A stretch of 64,000 bases of DNA from Diphasiastrum complanatum (Eukaryota > Streptophyta > Lycopodiopsida > Lycopodiales > Lycopodiaceae): NCBI GenBank assembly GCA_029204225.1, contig CM055102.1, positions 32,796,085 through 32,860,084 on the forward strand, given 5' to 3'. The notes under the pieces are model-generated. The model was not told where the DNA came from. It did no database searches and was given only the letters and a program-made list of their open reading frames with translations. How positions within the stretch are numbered: the first letter of the stretch is position 1; each line of letters opens with the position of its first letter. Below, one piece after another: positions 10,875 to 22,611 of this stretch. The position numbers were made by a program, and so were the translations under genes.

Positions 10875-13030
10875 TGAAAGGTTGTCCTTTAAAAAGGACC
10901 TGACAAAGAGGAGGAGAAGGGAACTAAAAGTGGACTGTTGATGGCAAAGGAACAGAAGACTCGACTGGTCTTCAGCAACCAGCAGCTATGGAGGGAGATG
11001 CACAACAGCTATGGAGGGAGATGCACAACCATATATAGTAAGGATTATGCAATGATGTTGAGTTCTCGATGATTTGTTTCATGCAAGGATCCTAAAACCC
11101 TGTTTTTCATAGTATATTGCTGTGATCGTTCATGTTTTTCCGGGCATTACAGGCTTTAAGGCATTTAGCGGCTCTACAATCCTGCATGCTGCTGTGATTC
11201 CTGCGCATGGAGCATATACAATGGGTGGTGATGATGTATACCTTCTGGTCTGTGTTCCTTGCTTAAGGTTATGCATTTATGTACAAAATCTGCAAGTGTG
11301 GTTGTAGAAATATCGTTGTTGAAGGAGGGCTTTGAATTTTCAATCTGCTCTTCTGAATATGTTGTCAATATATTGTTGAAATAGGATTCTTAGATTTGCA
11401 GGTCAGATCGACTTACCAACTTTATGGCGTTGAAATGTGAATGTGCATAAGAGCACGTGATAGCGACAATAGAAGCTATCGAGGAAAGCTTAAGGGTTTG
11501 TCTAGTTTAAGAATCTGCTGGAGCTTTTTACAGACTCAGTTCCACCTTAAGCCAGAGATCCGACAGCTTTTTTGTTAGCCGATACAAGGTCCATAAAAAG
11601 CGTAGCAAGTGTCTTCTGAACATTTGAGCGATTTAAAGATAGTAAAAGCATAACGCATATGTCATTGATTCCCTATGTCCGTAAGCATGAACGCTAAGCG
11701 CACACAGACAAGAGCATGCGCCTGGGCAAGAGATACTTGATCTTGTTGCTCCCCTTTTACGTTTTCAAACGTATAGACATTAGCTTGCTGTTAGAATCAG
11801 GCACACGAAGAATTCAATTCTGAACATAATCCTATTCGACATGAACGTGTTTTCTGCATTTTAGAATGTGAAGACAGCTGCCCCTTTTGCAAATTATATT
11901 CGGTGAATCATGATTGAGCATGTTATGGAATTGATGAATTATAAGAACTTTATAATTTAAGGTAAAAATCTGGCATTGCAACAATCGCGACCTAGCTGCA
12001 GTTACAGATTTGAACGGACTTTCTTCGTCTCTTTGCTGTAACGTTGTGAACATTGAAGCGCTGTAGGCGTGTAGATCTTCGGTTTCAATCACGAATGCGA
12101 TGTTTCATAGATATAGAGAACGATACTACTAGGAATGCTGTGTTTTTCATCAAAATAGTAGAACTACTCTTCCTTTGGATTAGCTGTAGGAGTAGAGGCT
12201 TGGGTGCTGTCATAAACCTTGGCTCACGAGTCTTCTTGAAAGATTCACTTGGGAAGGCCATCGGAGGCTAATGAAGATAGTTTCTAAGAGTGGGGCTCCA
12301 AGTTTGCATCCGAGGCACAAACATTGATGCAACTTCGTGGTGAGTCATCGTTGGAGCAATTGTTTAGTGCTATGGTGATGAATCTATGTATCGAAGTTGA
12401 AGCTCACTAGGGTGGCAACAAAAGATGAAATCTAGTGAAAAAGGACATGTGCCACTTTCCAAGTTAGGTAACCTCTCAAGAGAAGCTAGGATTTTTTTCA
12501 ATGTTGTCTGCCAAGGATGAACATGTGTGCTAGAACTCCTAGTTGGTTTTAGGTTAAGTTGGAAAAGTTTAATGCTAAGGCAAAGCTTTAACTCAAATCA
12601 ATTGGTCACAAAAGAAGAGAGGACATTCATACACGGCTATCTTGGTGCTCAAGGCAAAGATGCGGTTGATTGATGGGGCCAACACCAAGGAAACCGAGTC
12701 CACCCTAGTAGGTTCAATATGTTGTGGAGCGAACAGAGAGGCCATCAACATGTCTCTTTGTGCTCTATACAGAAAGTATAAGGAGACAAAGGCCTTCTTA
12801 GTTATGGAACAAGGACTAGTCGACTTTGGAAATTTTGTCAACAAATATTTGTTGCAAAGTCAAAGACTTGTTGTTATGTTTGTGTGCTAATTCTGGGGGC
12901 CCTTACCTATATTTAGTAAAAGTCTAGTTAGACTATACTATATGGTTAGACAAGTTCGAGATTCTAGTGCTTGATTTGGAGCACAAGTTATTGCTATAGA
13001 TAGGTGTTAGTGCTTTTACCATATGTAGAG
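10875..13030. other. No recognisable gene
   Basis: Only short unrelated frames are present (for example 11122-11307 plus, 12642-12890 plus), none with a known motif. Two tandem copies of an 18-base GCACAACAGCTATGGAGG-type unit lie near 10990-11030. The stretch looks like old intergenic DNA. Confidence 0.5.
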
Positions 13031-13043
13031 ACATTAATTAGGC

Positions 13044-13090
13044 AATTGCTTTTAGATTGCTTTTGCTTTTGCTTTTGCTTTTACTTTTGG
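13044..13090. repeat. Hexamer microsatellite (TGCTTT)n
   Basis: About five to six consecutive imperfect TGCTTT units, ending in TACTTTTGG. Confidence 0.85.
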
Positions 13091-13479
13091 CATAGACCAA
13101 AGTCTATAAGAATGTAGTGCGCCCTACCTCATAAGTAATGGGACATGGTTGGAGTTTCCATCACTTGTGTATCAAAGCATGGTTCAAGATTCGAGAGAAC
13201 AAGGAGGTACTCCAACGAACAGAATCAATTCATAAGAGATTGATTTGGCCATCATCTTGAAAGGAGAAAAGCAGGTGCAGGTGGTGTCCCTAGCCAGCTC
13301 TCAATTTCGATCTTCATTCACAACAGTGGTAGTTTTGTGAGAAGATCCAATGCGCAAGCAGAAGGGCTGTGTTGAATGATTAGGAGATCAAGAAGTCTAC
13401 CTCAATTTTCAGAGATGGAATTGTGACAATCTGTAGGTCATTTACGGAATTATGCATTGACTGGCCAGCGAGGAAGATC

Positions 13480-14240
13480 ACAGATCACTGCAAGTCTTTT
13501 GTTGTTCATTCTAAATTGCTAAGGTATCGCTGCAAGGATAGTTTCTGCAAGTGCAATCATTGTAGAAACCAGGATTGATGCTGGAAATAGCATGGGGAGG
13601 CTGAAGGTCTTCTGCTGATCTGTCTGTTGTAAGTCCAACTAGAAAGTTCTGGAGGTTTGGCATGCAAGTTTGGACGAACAGTTCAGATCGTTGGAACAGG
13701 GACAAATTATGTTCTATTACAGATCGCTGGCTGTGGATCACTGCATGCAGGGTATTAGTTCTTTGCCTACAGATTGCAGTTTGCAGTCTGCAGTCTGCAG
13801 TCTAGACTGTTCGTTGCATATTGCTGGAAACTTGATCGCTGGAATCAGATCTCTGCCTATTGATTTGCTGGTTGTCTGCCTGTTCATCACTGCTGTAGAG
13901 GTGGTTGTTGAGCTGTAGATCAGTTCGTGGACCTGAATCAGAACCTATTCACTACTGCAGGTGGTTGGAAATAGTTACAGATCAGTCTATTGATGGTTAT
14001 AGATTGCTATTGCAAACCATTGTATCGAGTATACTTGTTGCAGGTCGCTACAGAATCTTTGTGAGAAAGATTGTTTTACATGTGGATCATTGCAGGTTAT
14101 CCACTGGATCTGCAAGGCAGAATTGATTGCTGATTAGTATTGTGCTAGATCGCTGAAAGTCAAGGAGATAGATTTGCAGGAGAACATTGGCAGATCATTG
14201 AAGCTACATGCAAGTTGGTTCATGCAGCTGCAAGGCAAAG
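13480..14240. repeat. Degenerate field of GATCGCTG/CTGCAG-type motifs
   Basis: Variants of AGATCGCTG, AGATCACTGCA, GGATCATTGCAGG and GATTGCAG recur every 20-60 bases through this stretch. A short perfect cluster of GCAGTCT units lies near 13783-13805. Several 70-80 residue open frames on both strands are probably by-products of the repeat. No protein family is recognisable. Confidence 0.45.
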
Positions 14241-15298
14241 TGGAAGGGTTAACTCACAGGAAAAGAAAAACTACATGAAACAAGGAGGGTGAGGGAGATG
14301 GTAGGGGAAGACAATTAGTGATCATGGTGTTGCTGAAGTTGCAAAAGTGGCTACCAACCGTTGTAGAACGATTATGCTAAGAATAACTTAAAACAATGAG
14401 CCCAGGACCCTAGTAATGTTGATTTCAAGGACTACTTGAGCCTAACACAACTAGGAATGAAACATGCAATATGAAATCTTGACATGCAATTGTCATCCAA
14501 GTAGAAATAAAAAAAACAGCAAGTAATGGATCCCAAATTTTGATCCTAGTTCAAGTCTATGTGAACCCTACTCTATGCTAAATCAATGAATCAAAATGAA
14601 AATGAATTCTACTTGCTGGCCACTCCAATCAGCAGGACCAGATCTGGAAAATCAGATCCTAATTGTCCTCTAATTGGCCTGTAATCACTATTAGTGATGG
14701 CACTATTCTAGTAGAAAACAAATGCTTTTGATTTCATCAATTTCTCAAAAGTATTTAAGGAGAAAAAAAAAATAGAATCTACAAATCTGAGGCAGCGCAC
14801 AATCAGCAATGATTAGTGGGCTGTTTTGGCTCCACATATGCAACCAATGATAGTAGAAGTAGTACGGCTGGTAGCGCCTTCCTCCTACAAGCAATTTGCA
14901 TTTGATTCCACTAGAATTGGATGAGTAATGATGGAGATCCACCAGAAATCAGATTTGTCCCTGCAGCGAGTTCCTACACAAGAAAAATGAAGAAAGGAGC
15001 AAGAAAACACAAAGCACAATGAAGATGGAAGAAAGTTCCAAATCTCTCTCTCACCATACTCGTGGAGGGTGATTGCCTCTATTAAATAGACTTTGTGAAT
15101 GTACAATGGTTTGGCATGCAAATGCCAAGTGTCTAATTCCTATCCATGCATTTGCATGCCACTTGCATGTCACATACATGCCACATCTAATGTTAATAGG
15201 TGGAAATCTAACTAGAGATGGCCCTTGGGTCCCATATTAAATACTTATTCATTGTGAGGCCTAAAAGCCCATTTTAATAAGCACAACACTCACTTAAA

Positions 15299-15300
<2 letters not shown>
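14241..15300. other. No recognisable gene
   Basis: AT-rich DNA with no convincing frame. TTGCATGCC/CATGCCAC words repeat near 15115-15185. Confidence 0.5.
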
Positions 15301-15343
<43 letters not shown>

Positions 15344-15356
15344 CCCCCCCCCCCCC
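15301..15356. repeat. Microsatellite (CT)20 followed by C16
   Basis: A pure CT dinucleotide run (15301-15340) passes directly into a homopolymer of C (15341-15356). Such tracts are prone to length change and to sequencing error. Confidence 0.95.
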
Positions 15357-16650
15357 AGCCTTGGCTATGATGTGAATGCTCCTCTATTCTCTTCCTCAAG
15401 CTATCACTTATTATTAGTTCCTAATCTTCTATTGATTTACACTATTAAAATGTGAATAGTTAGTATCATCACATAGTCTCTTGGGCTGTGTGTCTCAAAA
15501 GCCAATGCTGGCTTGCATGTTAGCGTTTGTAAGCCGATGGCTGGTTTGGTTGGGCAAGTGGTTGAATGCTTAAAATTAAGGTGGTTGTCACAGTTCCTCT
15601 TCTTGATGTGCCAATACAACCATACAAGAAGTGCCTACCTCTTTGAAAATGCGTAATGATAGTGACGTCGACCTATATTGAGCGTAAAAACCAAGTGTAA
15701 TTTTGTTTTTTGCTGTTTTTTTATCTACTTTACCTAACATGTTTACTGTGCTCCATGGTTAAAGCCCATGAGCTTTATGCACGTGCATAAAGCCCTTTTT
15801 GCTAGCAAGTCTACTGGCTTTTGGTAAAAAGCCCTCAGTAGGCAAAAGTTCATTCATAAATATGAAATTGAAGCAATTTTGCACTAGAAAGCCCTATATA
15901 TTGATCTATAAAAATCTCTCTAGAGGTTTTTTGAAAGGAAGCAAGCTCCCTTTTGCATTACAATGTATTTTTTTGTGCATGGATAAGACATCATTGAACC
16001 AATGCATAATTTAGAGAGGGAAAAACTCAAGAATATAATATCTTTGAGCTCAACGATGCTATGGTGGATATTTCAAGCTGGCTTTCACCTCAGACCAAGG
16101 GGTAGATTGGTTGCTCACCTACATGCATCAGAATATGTAGGTGTTGCAAGCTAGGATTGAGCAACATTGCTTGCAAATTCATCAAGTTGTTAGTCACATC
16201 CAACCGCTGCACTGAGGATCCTGGCTTGCAAGCTCAATTTTAGGGAAGAAGAAAGATAAAAGGCATGAGGTAGTGCATGATTAGCTCAGTCGACGGAACA
16301 ATCATTCTACTTTACAAGCCGTGTTGGAGGAAAAGAAGGTTTTGGGGTTTGTTATCTTTCTGAAGGGAAAGACAATTTCTTGGTGGCGGGATCTCCACCT
16401 AGTGCCAACCACATGACATGATTGTCAAGAAGTCTTTTGTTAATCTTTTGTGATTGTTCAAATTTCAATAATCATTGTAAGCTCGCTATGTGTTAGATAA
16501 GAAATAGGAGTATAGATGATTATGTTCAAGAGTTATGGACTTGTTAACCAGGGTATCCAATTTGGATTCTGTGCTAGCAAGGTTACAATTTGTGTTGGGT
16601 TTGCTGGCTGACAATCAGAATGAGTGTCACCGCAATGTGTTGTACACATT
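15357..16650. other. No recognisable gene
   Basis: Only short frames without motifs. GCATAAAGCCC and GTAAAAAGCCC words recur near 15770-15900. Confidence 0.5.
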
Positions 16651-16655
16651 AGAGT

Positions 16656-18190
16656 GTGTTGTTCATATATATCTACGATTCTACTGCCTCTAGAGAAGTC
16701 CAACAACAACATAATAACCCCAATGTCAACAAGTTTTTGATGAAGCAAGGAAAAGTTGGCATCAACTCTATTCCACACATCGTTAAAGGGTCACTGCCAA
16801 ATAAAAAGCTGAAGAATGAGTCTCATGCAAAGGCTTAGGAAGAAAATCTTCTCTACCGGTGGCAAAAGCCAGTGCAGATAGCTAGATTTTGTCCATATAG
16901 AAAGAAGCAGCTGGGTAATAGTCCCTCTGTGCAATTGAATTGCTTCAGGTATAAAGTTCTTTGGCTGAAATTTTTGTATTGGAACTTGGAAGGTAGTGAG
17001 CATATGTGTCATATTCTTGGTGTTGCTTTTGGCCCTCATGATTTTTTTTGGATCAAAGGAAAAATCCTAGAGAAAAGAGCTGATATATTTTTTCGTAAAG
17101 TGTCCTGTCATAACGTTGTTCGTAGCTGGTTATTGCAGAAGTTGTGGGTTCTCACATAGGCCAACAATAGTCATTAGCATATAATGAGACTTGCCAGTGG
17201 GATGAATGTCTAAGTTTTGGTCATGATTGTTTCTAAACTAGAGCTTCAGCCGATACATTTCCATGTGATGTATGGGATAGGACTGATGTAATCTTGGGCT
17301 ATGAATGGTTTTACAGCAAATTTGGTTCTTCAGTTATAGGCTACAAAAACAATGTTGCAAATTTTGTTCATAATGGTAAAATGTGTATCTTAGGGGAGAA
17401 AGACATGCTACCCCAGCCATGTATTTCTCAGTTGGAAGTAATAGGTCATAAAATGCTGCATCTGATGTGTTTTACGTTAGCTTGAAGTTGGATGTGCATC
17501 TGTATGTTGTGGATTTTTGTAACTACAATTCAGACTTTAAAATCTATGGACTATAAGTTCTGAAACTTGTACTCTATTTTACAATTCTTCTGAAGGAGGG
17601 TAAAGTGGATAGTAGGCAAGAACAACAAATGCTATGGGGACTTAAGGAGATGGATTCAAAGATGCATTTTGAATGGAGCTACCTATGTCTGTCTTTGCAA
17701 AGGCTAGTAGACCATAAGATAACGTTGTTGCATGGCATTCATCCAGTCTTATGCATGAGTTTGACTAGATGGTCTGAACTCATGCATAAGTTTGATTATT
17801 TTGCATGAGAGTAGCAGATGCCCGTAGCAGGATGTTGAGGTGAATACCCTCTCCTCCACCAAAATTTACCAGTCTCTTAGAGGGCTCTGCTAGACCAATG
17901 CATATCTGGTCGGATATGGCTAGTTTAGGTAAGAACTGAGTGTGTGTTGGGTGATATTCCCCAAGAGACTAGAATGATTGAAAGGTACAAATTGAGTATT
18001 CTATCAAGATCACCTTATTGTTCCAAGATGGAAAAGTGTCTGCTAGAGTATGACCGTATCAGGTACCAAATCCTCTACGTGCAGACAATCCAGGCATACG
18101 CACATTTGATCTGGTACAAAGGGATTTCTACCCTCCTGATATGAAATCCTTTGTAGAGAACTATGTTCTTGGTGTTAAACAATGTTAACT
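16656..18190 (+). pseudogene. Decayed Ty3/gypsy pol relic M
   Basis: The clearest part is 17200-17490, where the frame reads KLELQPIHFHVMYG, then VILGYEWFYSK and QPCISQLEVIG, the retropepsin-end pattern of plant Ty3/gypsy (DVILG-x-x-W). Near 17690-17800 RLVDHKITLL and RWSELMHKFDYF match the linker into reverse transcriptase. Near 18120-18175 a stretch FYPPDMKSFVENYV resembles the integrase zinc-binding region. The domains are far too close together and carry many stops, so most of reverse transcriptase and RNase H is missing. The 16656-17160 part has no clear domain. Confidence 0.55.
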
Positions 18191-19217
18191 CCGTGCTATG
18201 GGGTTGGGCCCATCCAGCAAAATACATCTTTAATGAGTATATACTAGTTTTATTGAGGGCTATGTTTTATGACAAATTATCTGTTTTGGGGCAACATTCA
18301 AATTACAGCACCCTGAATATTTGGTAGACACGTCTAGAATTATTGCTACTGGTTTTGATCAGTAATGTGACAGAGATTTTGCATCTTCACAATTTTAATG
18401 TTTGCAGTACTGATCAGTCTGACAGGTTAATTCTTTTCCACCCTTTTGGTGGCCTTAAGTTCTGTCATTTTATGGGCAATTTTCAGCCCTACAATCTCTG
18501 GGCAAAATGTGACTCAGAAATGATCTTTCATCTCCATAATGTCTTGAAGTGCCTTGAAATATTATGTATACCAAAATCTATCATGTCCTATTTTATGATT
18601 AGACAACCAGAAGACTTGTTGTGAGCCGCGTTGCAGTTTTTGCATATGAATGACAACGATGATGATAAATTGGACATATAGATGCAGTCTGTGAAACATC
18701 TCGATAATATGTTTTCAGTTCCGGATCTATTGTTCAAAACACCAAGAAAACCAGTTTTGCATGTTCTTGCCAAACTTGACAGGTATAAAAATAAACTTTC
18801 TCACATTGGTTGCTGTGTTTTTTAAATGCGTTTTGTGCATAGCTCTCTTATTCCATCAGATCTTTTTGAGATATCTGAACTTCTAGGATCGAAAGTCTTT
18901 AGAATGTTGTATGGCATTATCAAATGTTGTCTTAGTTCTTAGAGACTTATATATGACAAAATGCAATGATATTTTAGGAAATGTAACATGATAGTCTCAG
19001 TACCTAGGAAAGAAATTTTGAAATTTTTTATACGTGTTTATGACAGGTACATGGGCCAAATAATGTCATGTACATGACATTGTGATTTATGAACCTGCTA
19101 AGTTAGATACCAATGGAGTTCCAGAAATAATCAGGACAAGTTCTCAAATACAATAATCAGTAAGGCTGACCTCTTGTGCAGTTAGAAATTTTGAAAGCTG
19201 AAGTCTCTTCTGAGAAG
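18191..19217. other. Upstream region of the transporter gene
   Basis: No intact frame. A coding-like stretch at about 18624-18780 (plus; SVPDLLFKTPRKPVLHVLAK) with one TAG ends at GACAG|GTATA, which resembles a donor site; I do not recognise it. Before the transporter start, TTGTGCAG at about 19174-19181 could be a splice acceptor, so an intron in the 5' untranslated region is possible. No promoter element can be assigned with confidence. Confidence 0.35.
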
Positions 19218-20705
19218 ATGACAAATGTATCAGACAATGGGAAAAGCTTGGAACCACCTATTTCTCCAGACAAAATTCTACCTCAACGGAAGCTTTCTAC
19301 CATTCCCCTCATGTTTCTGATATTTTATGAAGTCTCAGGGGGCCCTTTTGGAGTTGAAGATTCAGTCCAGTCTGGAGGACCTCTTCTTGCGTTACTTGGC
19401 TTTCTTATTTTTCCATTCATCTGGAGCATTCCAGAGGCTTTAATTACAGCCGAGCTAGCAACTGCTTTTCCTGAAAATGGGGGGTATGTAGTTTGGATTT
19501 CAGCTGCCTTTGGCCCATTTTGGGGTTTCCAAGAAGGGTGGTGGAAGTGGCTAAGTGGAGTGATTGACAATGCTCTCTATCCAGTCCTCTTTCTTGACTA
19601 TCTGAAGTGGGTGTTTCCAAGTGTTAGTGGAGGTCCAACTCGGCTTGCATGTCTTCTCATTATAACTGTTGCCCTGACCTATTTCAACTACAGGGGGCTA
19701 ACTATTGTAGGTTATGCTGCTGTTGCCCTTGGCATATTCTCCCTCCTCCCATTTTGTGTTATGGCTTTTCTTGCGATACCTCGTCTGAAGCCGGAAAGAT
19801 GGTTGGTTATTAATTTGGAAAATGTTGACTGGCGAGTATTTATGAATACTCTTTTTTGGAACCTCAATTATTGGGACTCAGCAAGTACTTTGGCAGGGGA
19901 AGTTGAAAATCCCCAAAAATCTTTTCCTAAAGCACTGGGCTTTGCTGTTCTTTTGGTCATGTTCTCTTACCTCATACCTCTCTTAGCTGGCACAGGTGCT
20001 CTAAAGCTTGATCTAGCTGCATGGAATGATGGTTACTTTGCTGATGTTGCAATGGCAATAGGTGGTCCATTGTTGAAGTGGTGGGTTGCAGTTGCAGCTG
20101 CTCTATCTAATGCAGGGTTGTTTGAAGCAGAAATGAGCAGTGACTCATTTCAGCTTCTTGGCATGGGTGAGAGTGGTATGCTACCTCAGATCTTTGCGCG
20201 TCGATCAAAGTTTGGAACCCCAATATTAGGTATAATATTCTCTGGAACAGGGGTGGTTTTACTTTCATGGTTGAGATTTCAAGAAATCATTGAAATACTG
20301 AATTTTTTGTACTGTTTGGGAATGCTTCTAGAATTCGCAGCTTTTATTTGGCTGCGAATCAAGCAACCAACATTGCTTCGTCCTTATCGCGTTCCTCTCA
20401 ACACTCTGGGTGTCGTCCTCATCTCCATCCCTCCTCTCATATTGATTGTTTTTGTAATGACACTGGCTTCATGGAAAACTGTTATCTTTTCTCTTCTGTG
20501 TTCTGTGGTCGGATTTTTGGTGTACCCTTGCATGATATATGCGAAGGAAAGAAAATGGATCATGTTTGCAAAGGTTCCAGATTCTCAAGGTTTACCTGTC
20601 ATGGATGTTTCAGCATCCATAGCTATTAGGAACGAGGATGACTCTGATGCAGCAGATAGCCTTCTCTTAGAACGCACACTGGTCAATGAAGAGGAGATTG
20701 ATTGA
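19218..20705 (+). CDS. Polyamine uptake transporter, LAT/PUT family (APC superfamily)
   Basis: This 495-residue membrane protein should carry polyamines such as spermidine or putrescine across a membrane with H+; plant relatives sit at plasma membrane, Golgi, ER or chloroplast. The family is clear from [14 protein letters not shown] (residues 36-49), [16 protein letters not shown] (65-80), PENGGYVVW (85-93), the [17 protein letters not shown] stretch (114-130), [11 protein letters not shown] (211-221), AGEVENP (226-232) and [12 protein letters not shown] (305-316). About 12 hydrophobic segments lie between an N-terminal tail of some 27 residues and an acidic C-tail (EDDSDAADS, ending EEEID). 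ATG at 19218 is chosen because TGA lies in frame at 19167-19169; a GTG at 19176 is not a likely plant start. The coding region is unbroken and intron-free, as in many plant relatives, and is flanked by retroelement relics. The subtype and substrate remain inferred. Confidence 0.93.
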   Translation: MTNVSDNGKSLEPPISPDKILPQRKLSTIPLMFLIFYEVSGGPFGVEDSVQSGGPLLALLGFLIFPFIWSIPEALITAELATAFPENGGYVVWISAAFGPFWGFQEGWWKWLSGVIDNALYPVLFLDYLKWVFPSVSGGPTRLACLLIITVALTYFNYRGLTIVGYAAVALGIFSLLPFCVMAFLAIPRLKPERWLVINLENVDWRVFMNTLFWNLNYWDSASTLAGEVENPQKSFPKALGFAVLLVMFSYLIPLLAGTGALKLDLAAWNDGYFADVAMAIGGPLLKWWVAVAAALSNAGLFEAEMSSDSFQLLGMGESGMLPQIFARRSKFGTPILGIIFSGTGVVLLSWLRFQEIIEILNFLYCLGMLLEFAAFIWLRIKQPTLLRPYRVPLNTLGVVLISIPPLILIVFVMTLASWKTVIFSLLCSVVGFLVYPCMIYAKERKWIMFAKVPDSQGLPVMDVSASIAIRNEDDSDAADSLLLERTLVNEEEID

Positions 20706-22600
20706 AAATTTCTGCTGTCGTGCATGTTCATTCTGCACAGTGCTTTCAACTAGCTACCTGGTAAACTAGGTATGAGATACATATAAAAAACATTTATGAA
20801 TCAGTGTAACATTGAGCTGAAGGTTGCTGTAGTCTGCTTAGGTCTTGTAGGCTAAAAGAGACACTCTGTTCACAAAAATAGATCATTTTTCCTTGTGTAC
20901 ATATTTACTGTTGGATAGAGGTTGATGACCTGAAAGCATTTGTGAGGATAATCTCCTAGAGGTTGATATCTTGTAAGTTGGGTCATAAAGTTGCTGGCAA
21001 GCATTCTAACGTCATCATATATATTAAATACCTTGTTCACTGAGTTGGACTGACTCTGAAGCTTGCAAATCATCCTCAACTTATAACTAGTTATGGAGGT
21101 CTACTCCTTGCAACTTGTCATTCAGTCCAAATAGTCAGCTTGCCAACTTGGTATTTCAAGAGATTGTCATTTGCCTATGCTTTGGTAGTAGTTTGTTGGC
21201 ATTATGTTGTTAGGCAATAATGGTTTACTATTTTCCTTGAACTTTCTGATCATGGCAGCATGTTTCTGTTTGTGTTTAAGTGGGAACAGTTTTTGCGTTA
21301 AATAATGTGGCTAACAAAAGGGTGCAGCCTTGGGATGTGGGGATTACACTTGCAGGTATGATTTGGATCAAGTATTATTGAGACAGATACTTGCAAAGAT
21401 CAAAATGAGACACATGAAAATGATTTTTTAAAAACTCTTACAATAAAAAAGATGAGCTATATTCCAAGTATATCTCTTGTTATGTTATTTGACTACTTTT
21501 TTCATACGAATGTTGATCTCTTGAATTTTCAAATTTACCTTTCAAACCTATGAGTACTTTAAAGATTGTCTTTCAAGTGATGCTTTGCTAAGTGATTTAC
21601 CCTTATCTTGACAACATGCTAAGAAACTCTTATGACCTAGGTTGATATTGATTCCAAATATTCTAATAATAACATCCTCAAAAACACAAATTTGATCTAG
21701 GAAGTTTTTCTATCCAAAGGCTCGTCCACATTCCCCAACTGTGATATTTACTAGGTTCGTCCAACATAAATGTTGGTTGATTTGTGCATGGGTTGATTTT
21801 AATGGGCATACATTGTTTTGGCTATATATAGAGATCCTTTGAAAATACAAAATCAAGATTGCTTGATCCGCCTACTACTACGCATTTCTATGAGTGAGTT
21901 TATTGACTTCGTAGATTATGGCAACACACTTCATTTGTCAATTCGTATGCACTATCCAGGCTACATATTCCTATCCTTGCTTATCAGCCTTTACATGTTG
22001 AGGATGCTAGCTCATGTACTTTTTCGAGCACCCAACTTCTCACTAATGTACCGTATAAGATTGGAGCTTTTAAAGGACAGGCAAATTCATACATCATATC
22101 TCTTAAGCATTATGACATCATCATTGCCATAGTGGTTTTGCTTCTTGGGATCCACAGCTTTACACAATGGCAGTCCTCATATATGCATAGATATTGATTC
22201 TTCATTAGCTTCTCCACTTGCCATTTCTTTGATCAACGGGTGACACCATCTAGTTGTGGAAGGGAACAGGCTTGAAGCTCTAGTTAAGCGCAACGTAATT
22301 TTATGAGGGGATTATTCAATTGACTCAATTTTTAATGAGATAAACGAATTTAAATGCAACTGTTGCAAATATAAGATTTGTGAATCGTATTTAGTTTTTT
22401 GTTAACCAATTTTTGTAACATTTAAAAACTGTTTTTTTTCCTTGTTTTGTTTTCTTTGTTTTCTTTGTTTTGTTTTGTTTCTTTTTGTTTCCTATTCAAA
22501 TTTATATTGATTTTGTTTGTGATACTATTCCATATCATAAGAATAATAATTAAAAAAAGACATAGCTAAACGAATAATTTTGCCCCCTTTTTTTTGGAAT
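20706..22600. other. 3' flank of the transporter gene, no further gene
   Basis: The start is probably 3' untranslated sequence. No clear polyadenylation signal can be chosen. A 104-residue frame at 21818-22132 has no motif. A T/G-rich simple tract (TTTGTTTTG words) lies near 22430-22500. Confidence 0.5.
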
Positions 22601-22611
22601 AAGACTTTGCA

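Noticed and set aside
19176-19217. GTG start for the transporter
   Set aside because: Plant nuclear genes rarely start at GTG; ATG at 19218 is in frame and gives a normal family N-terminus.
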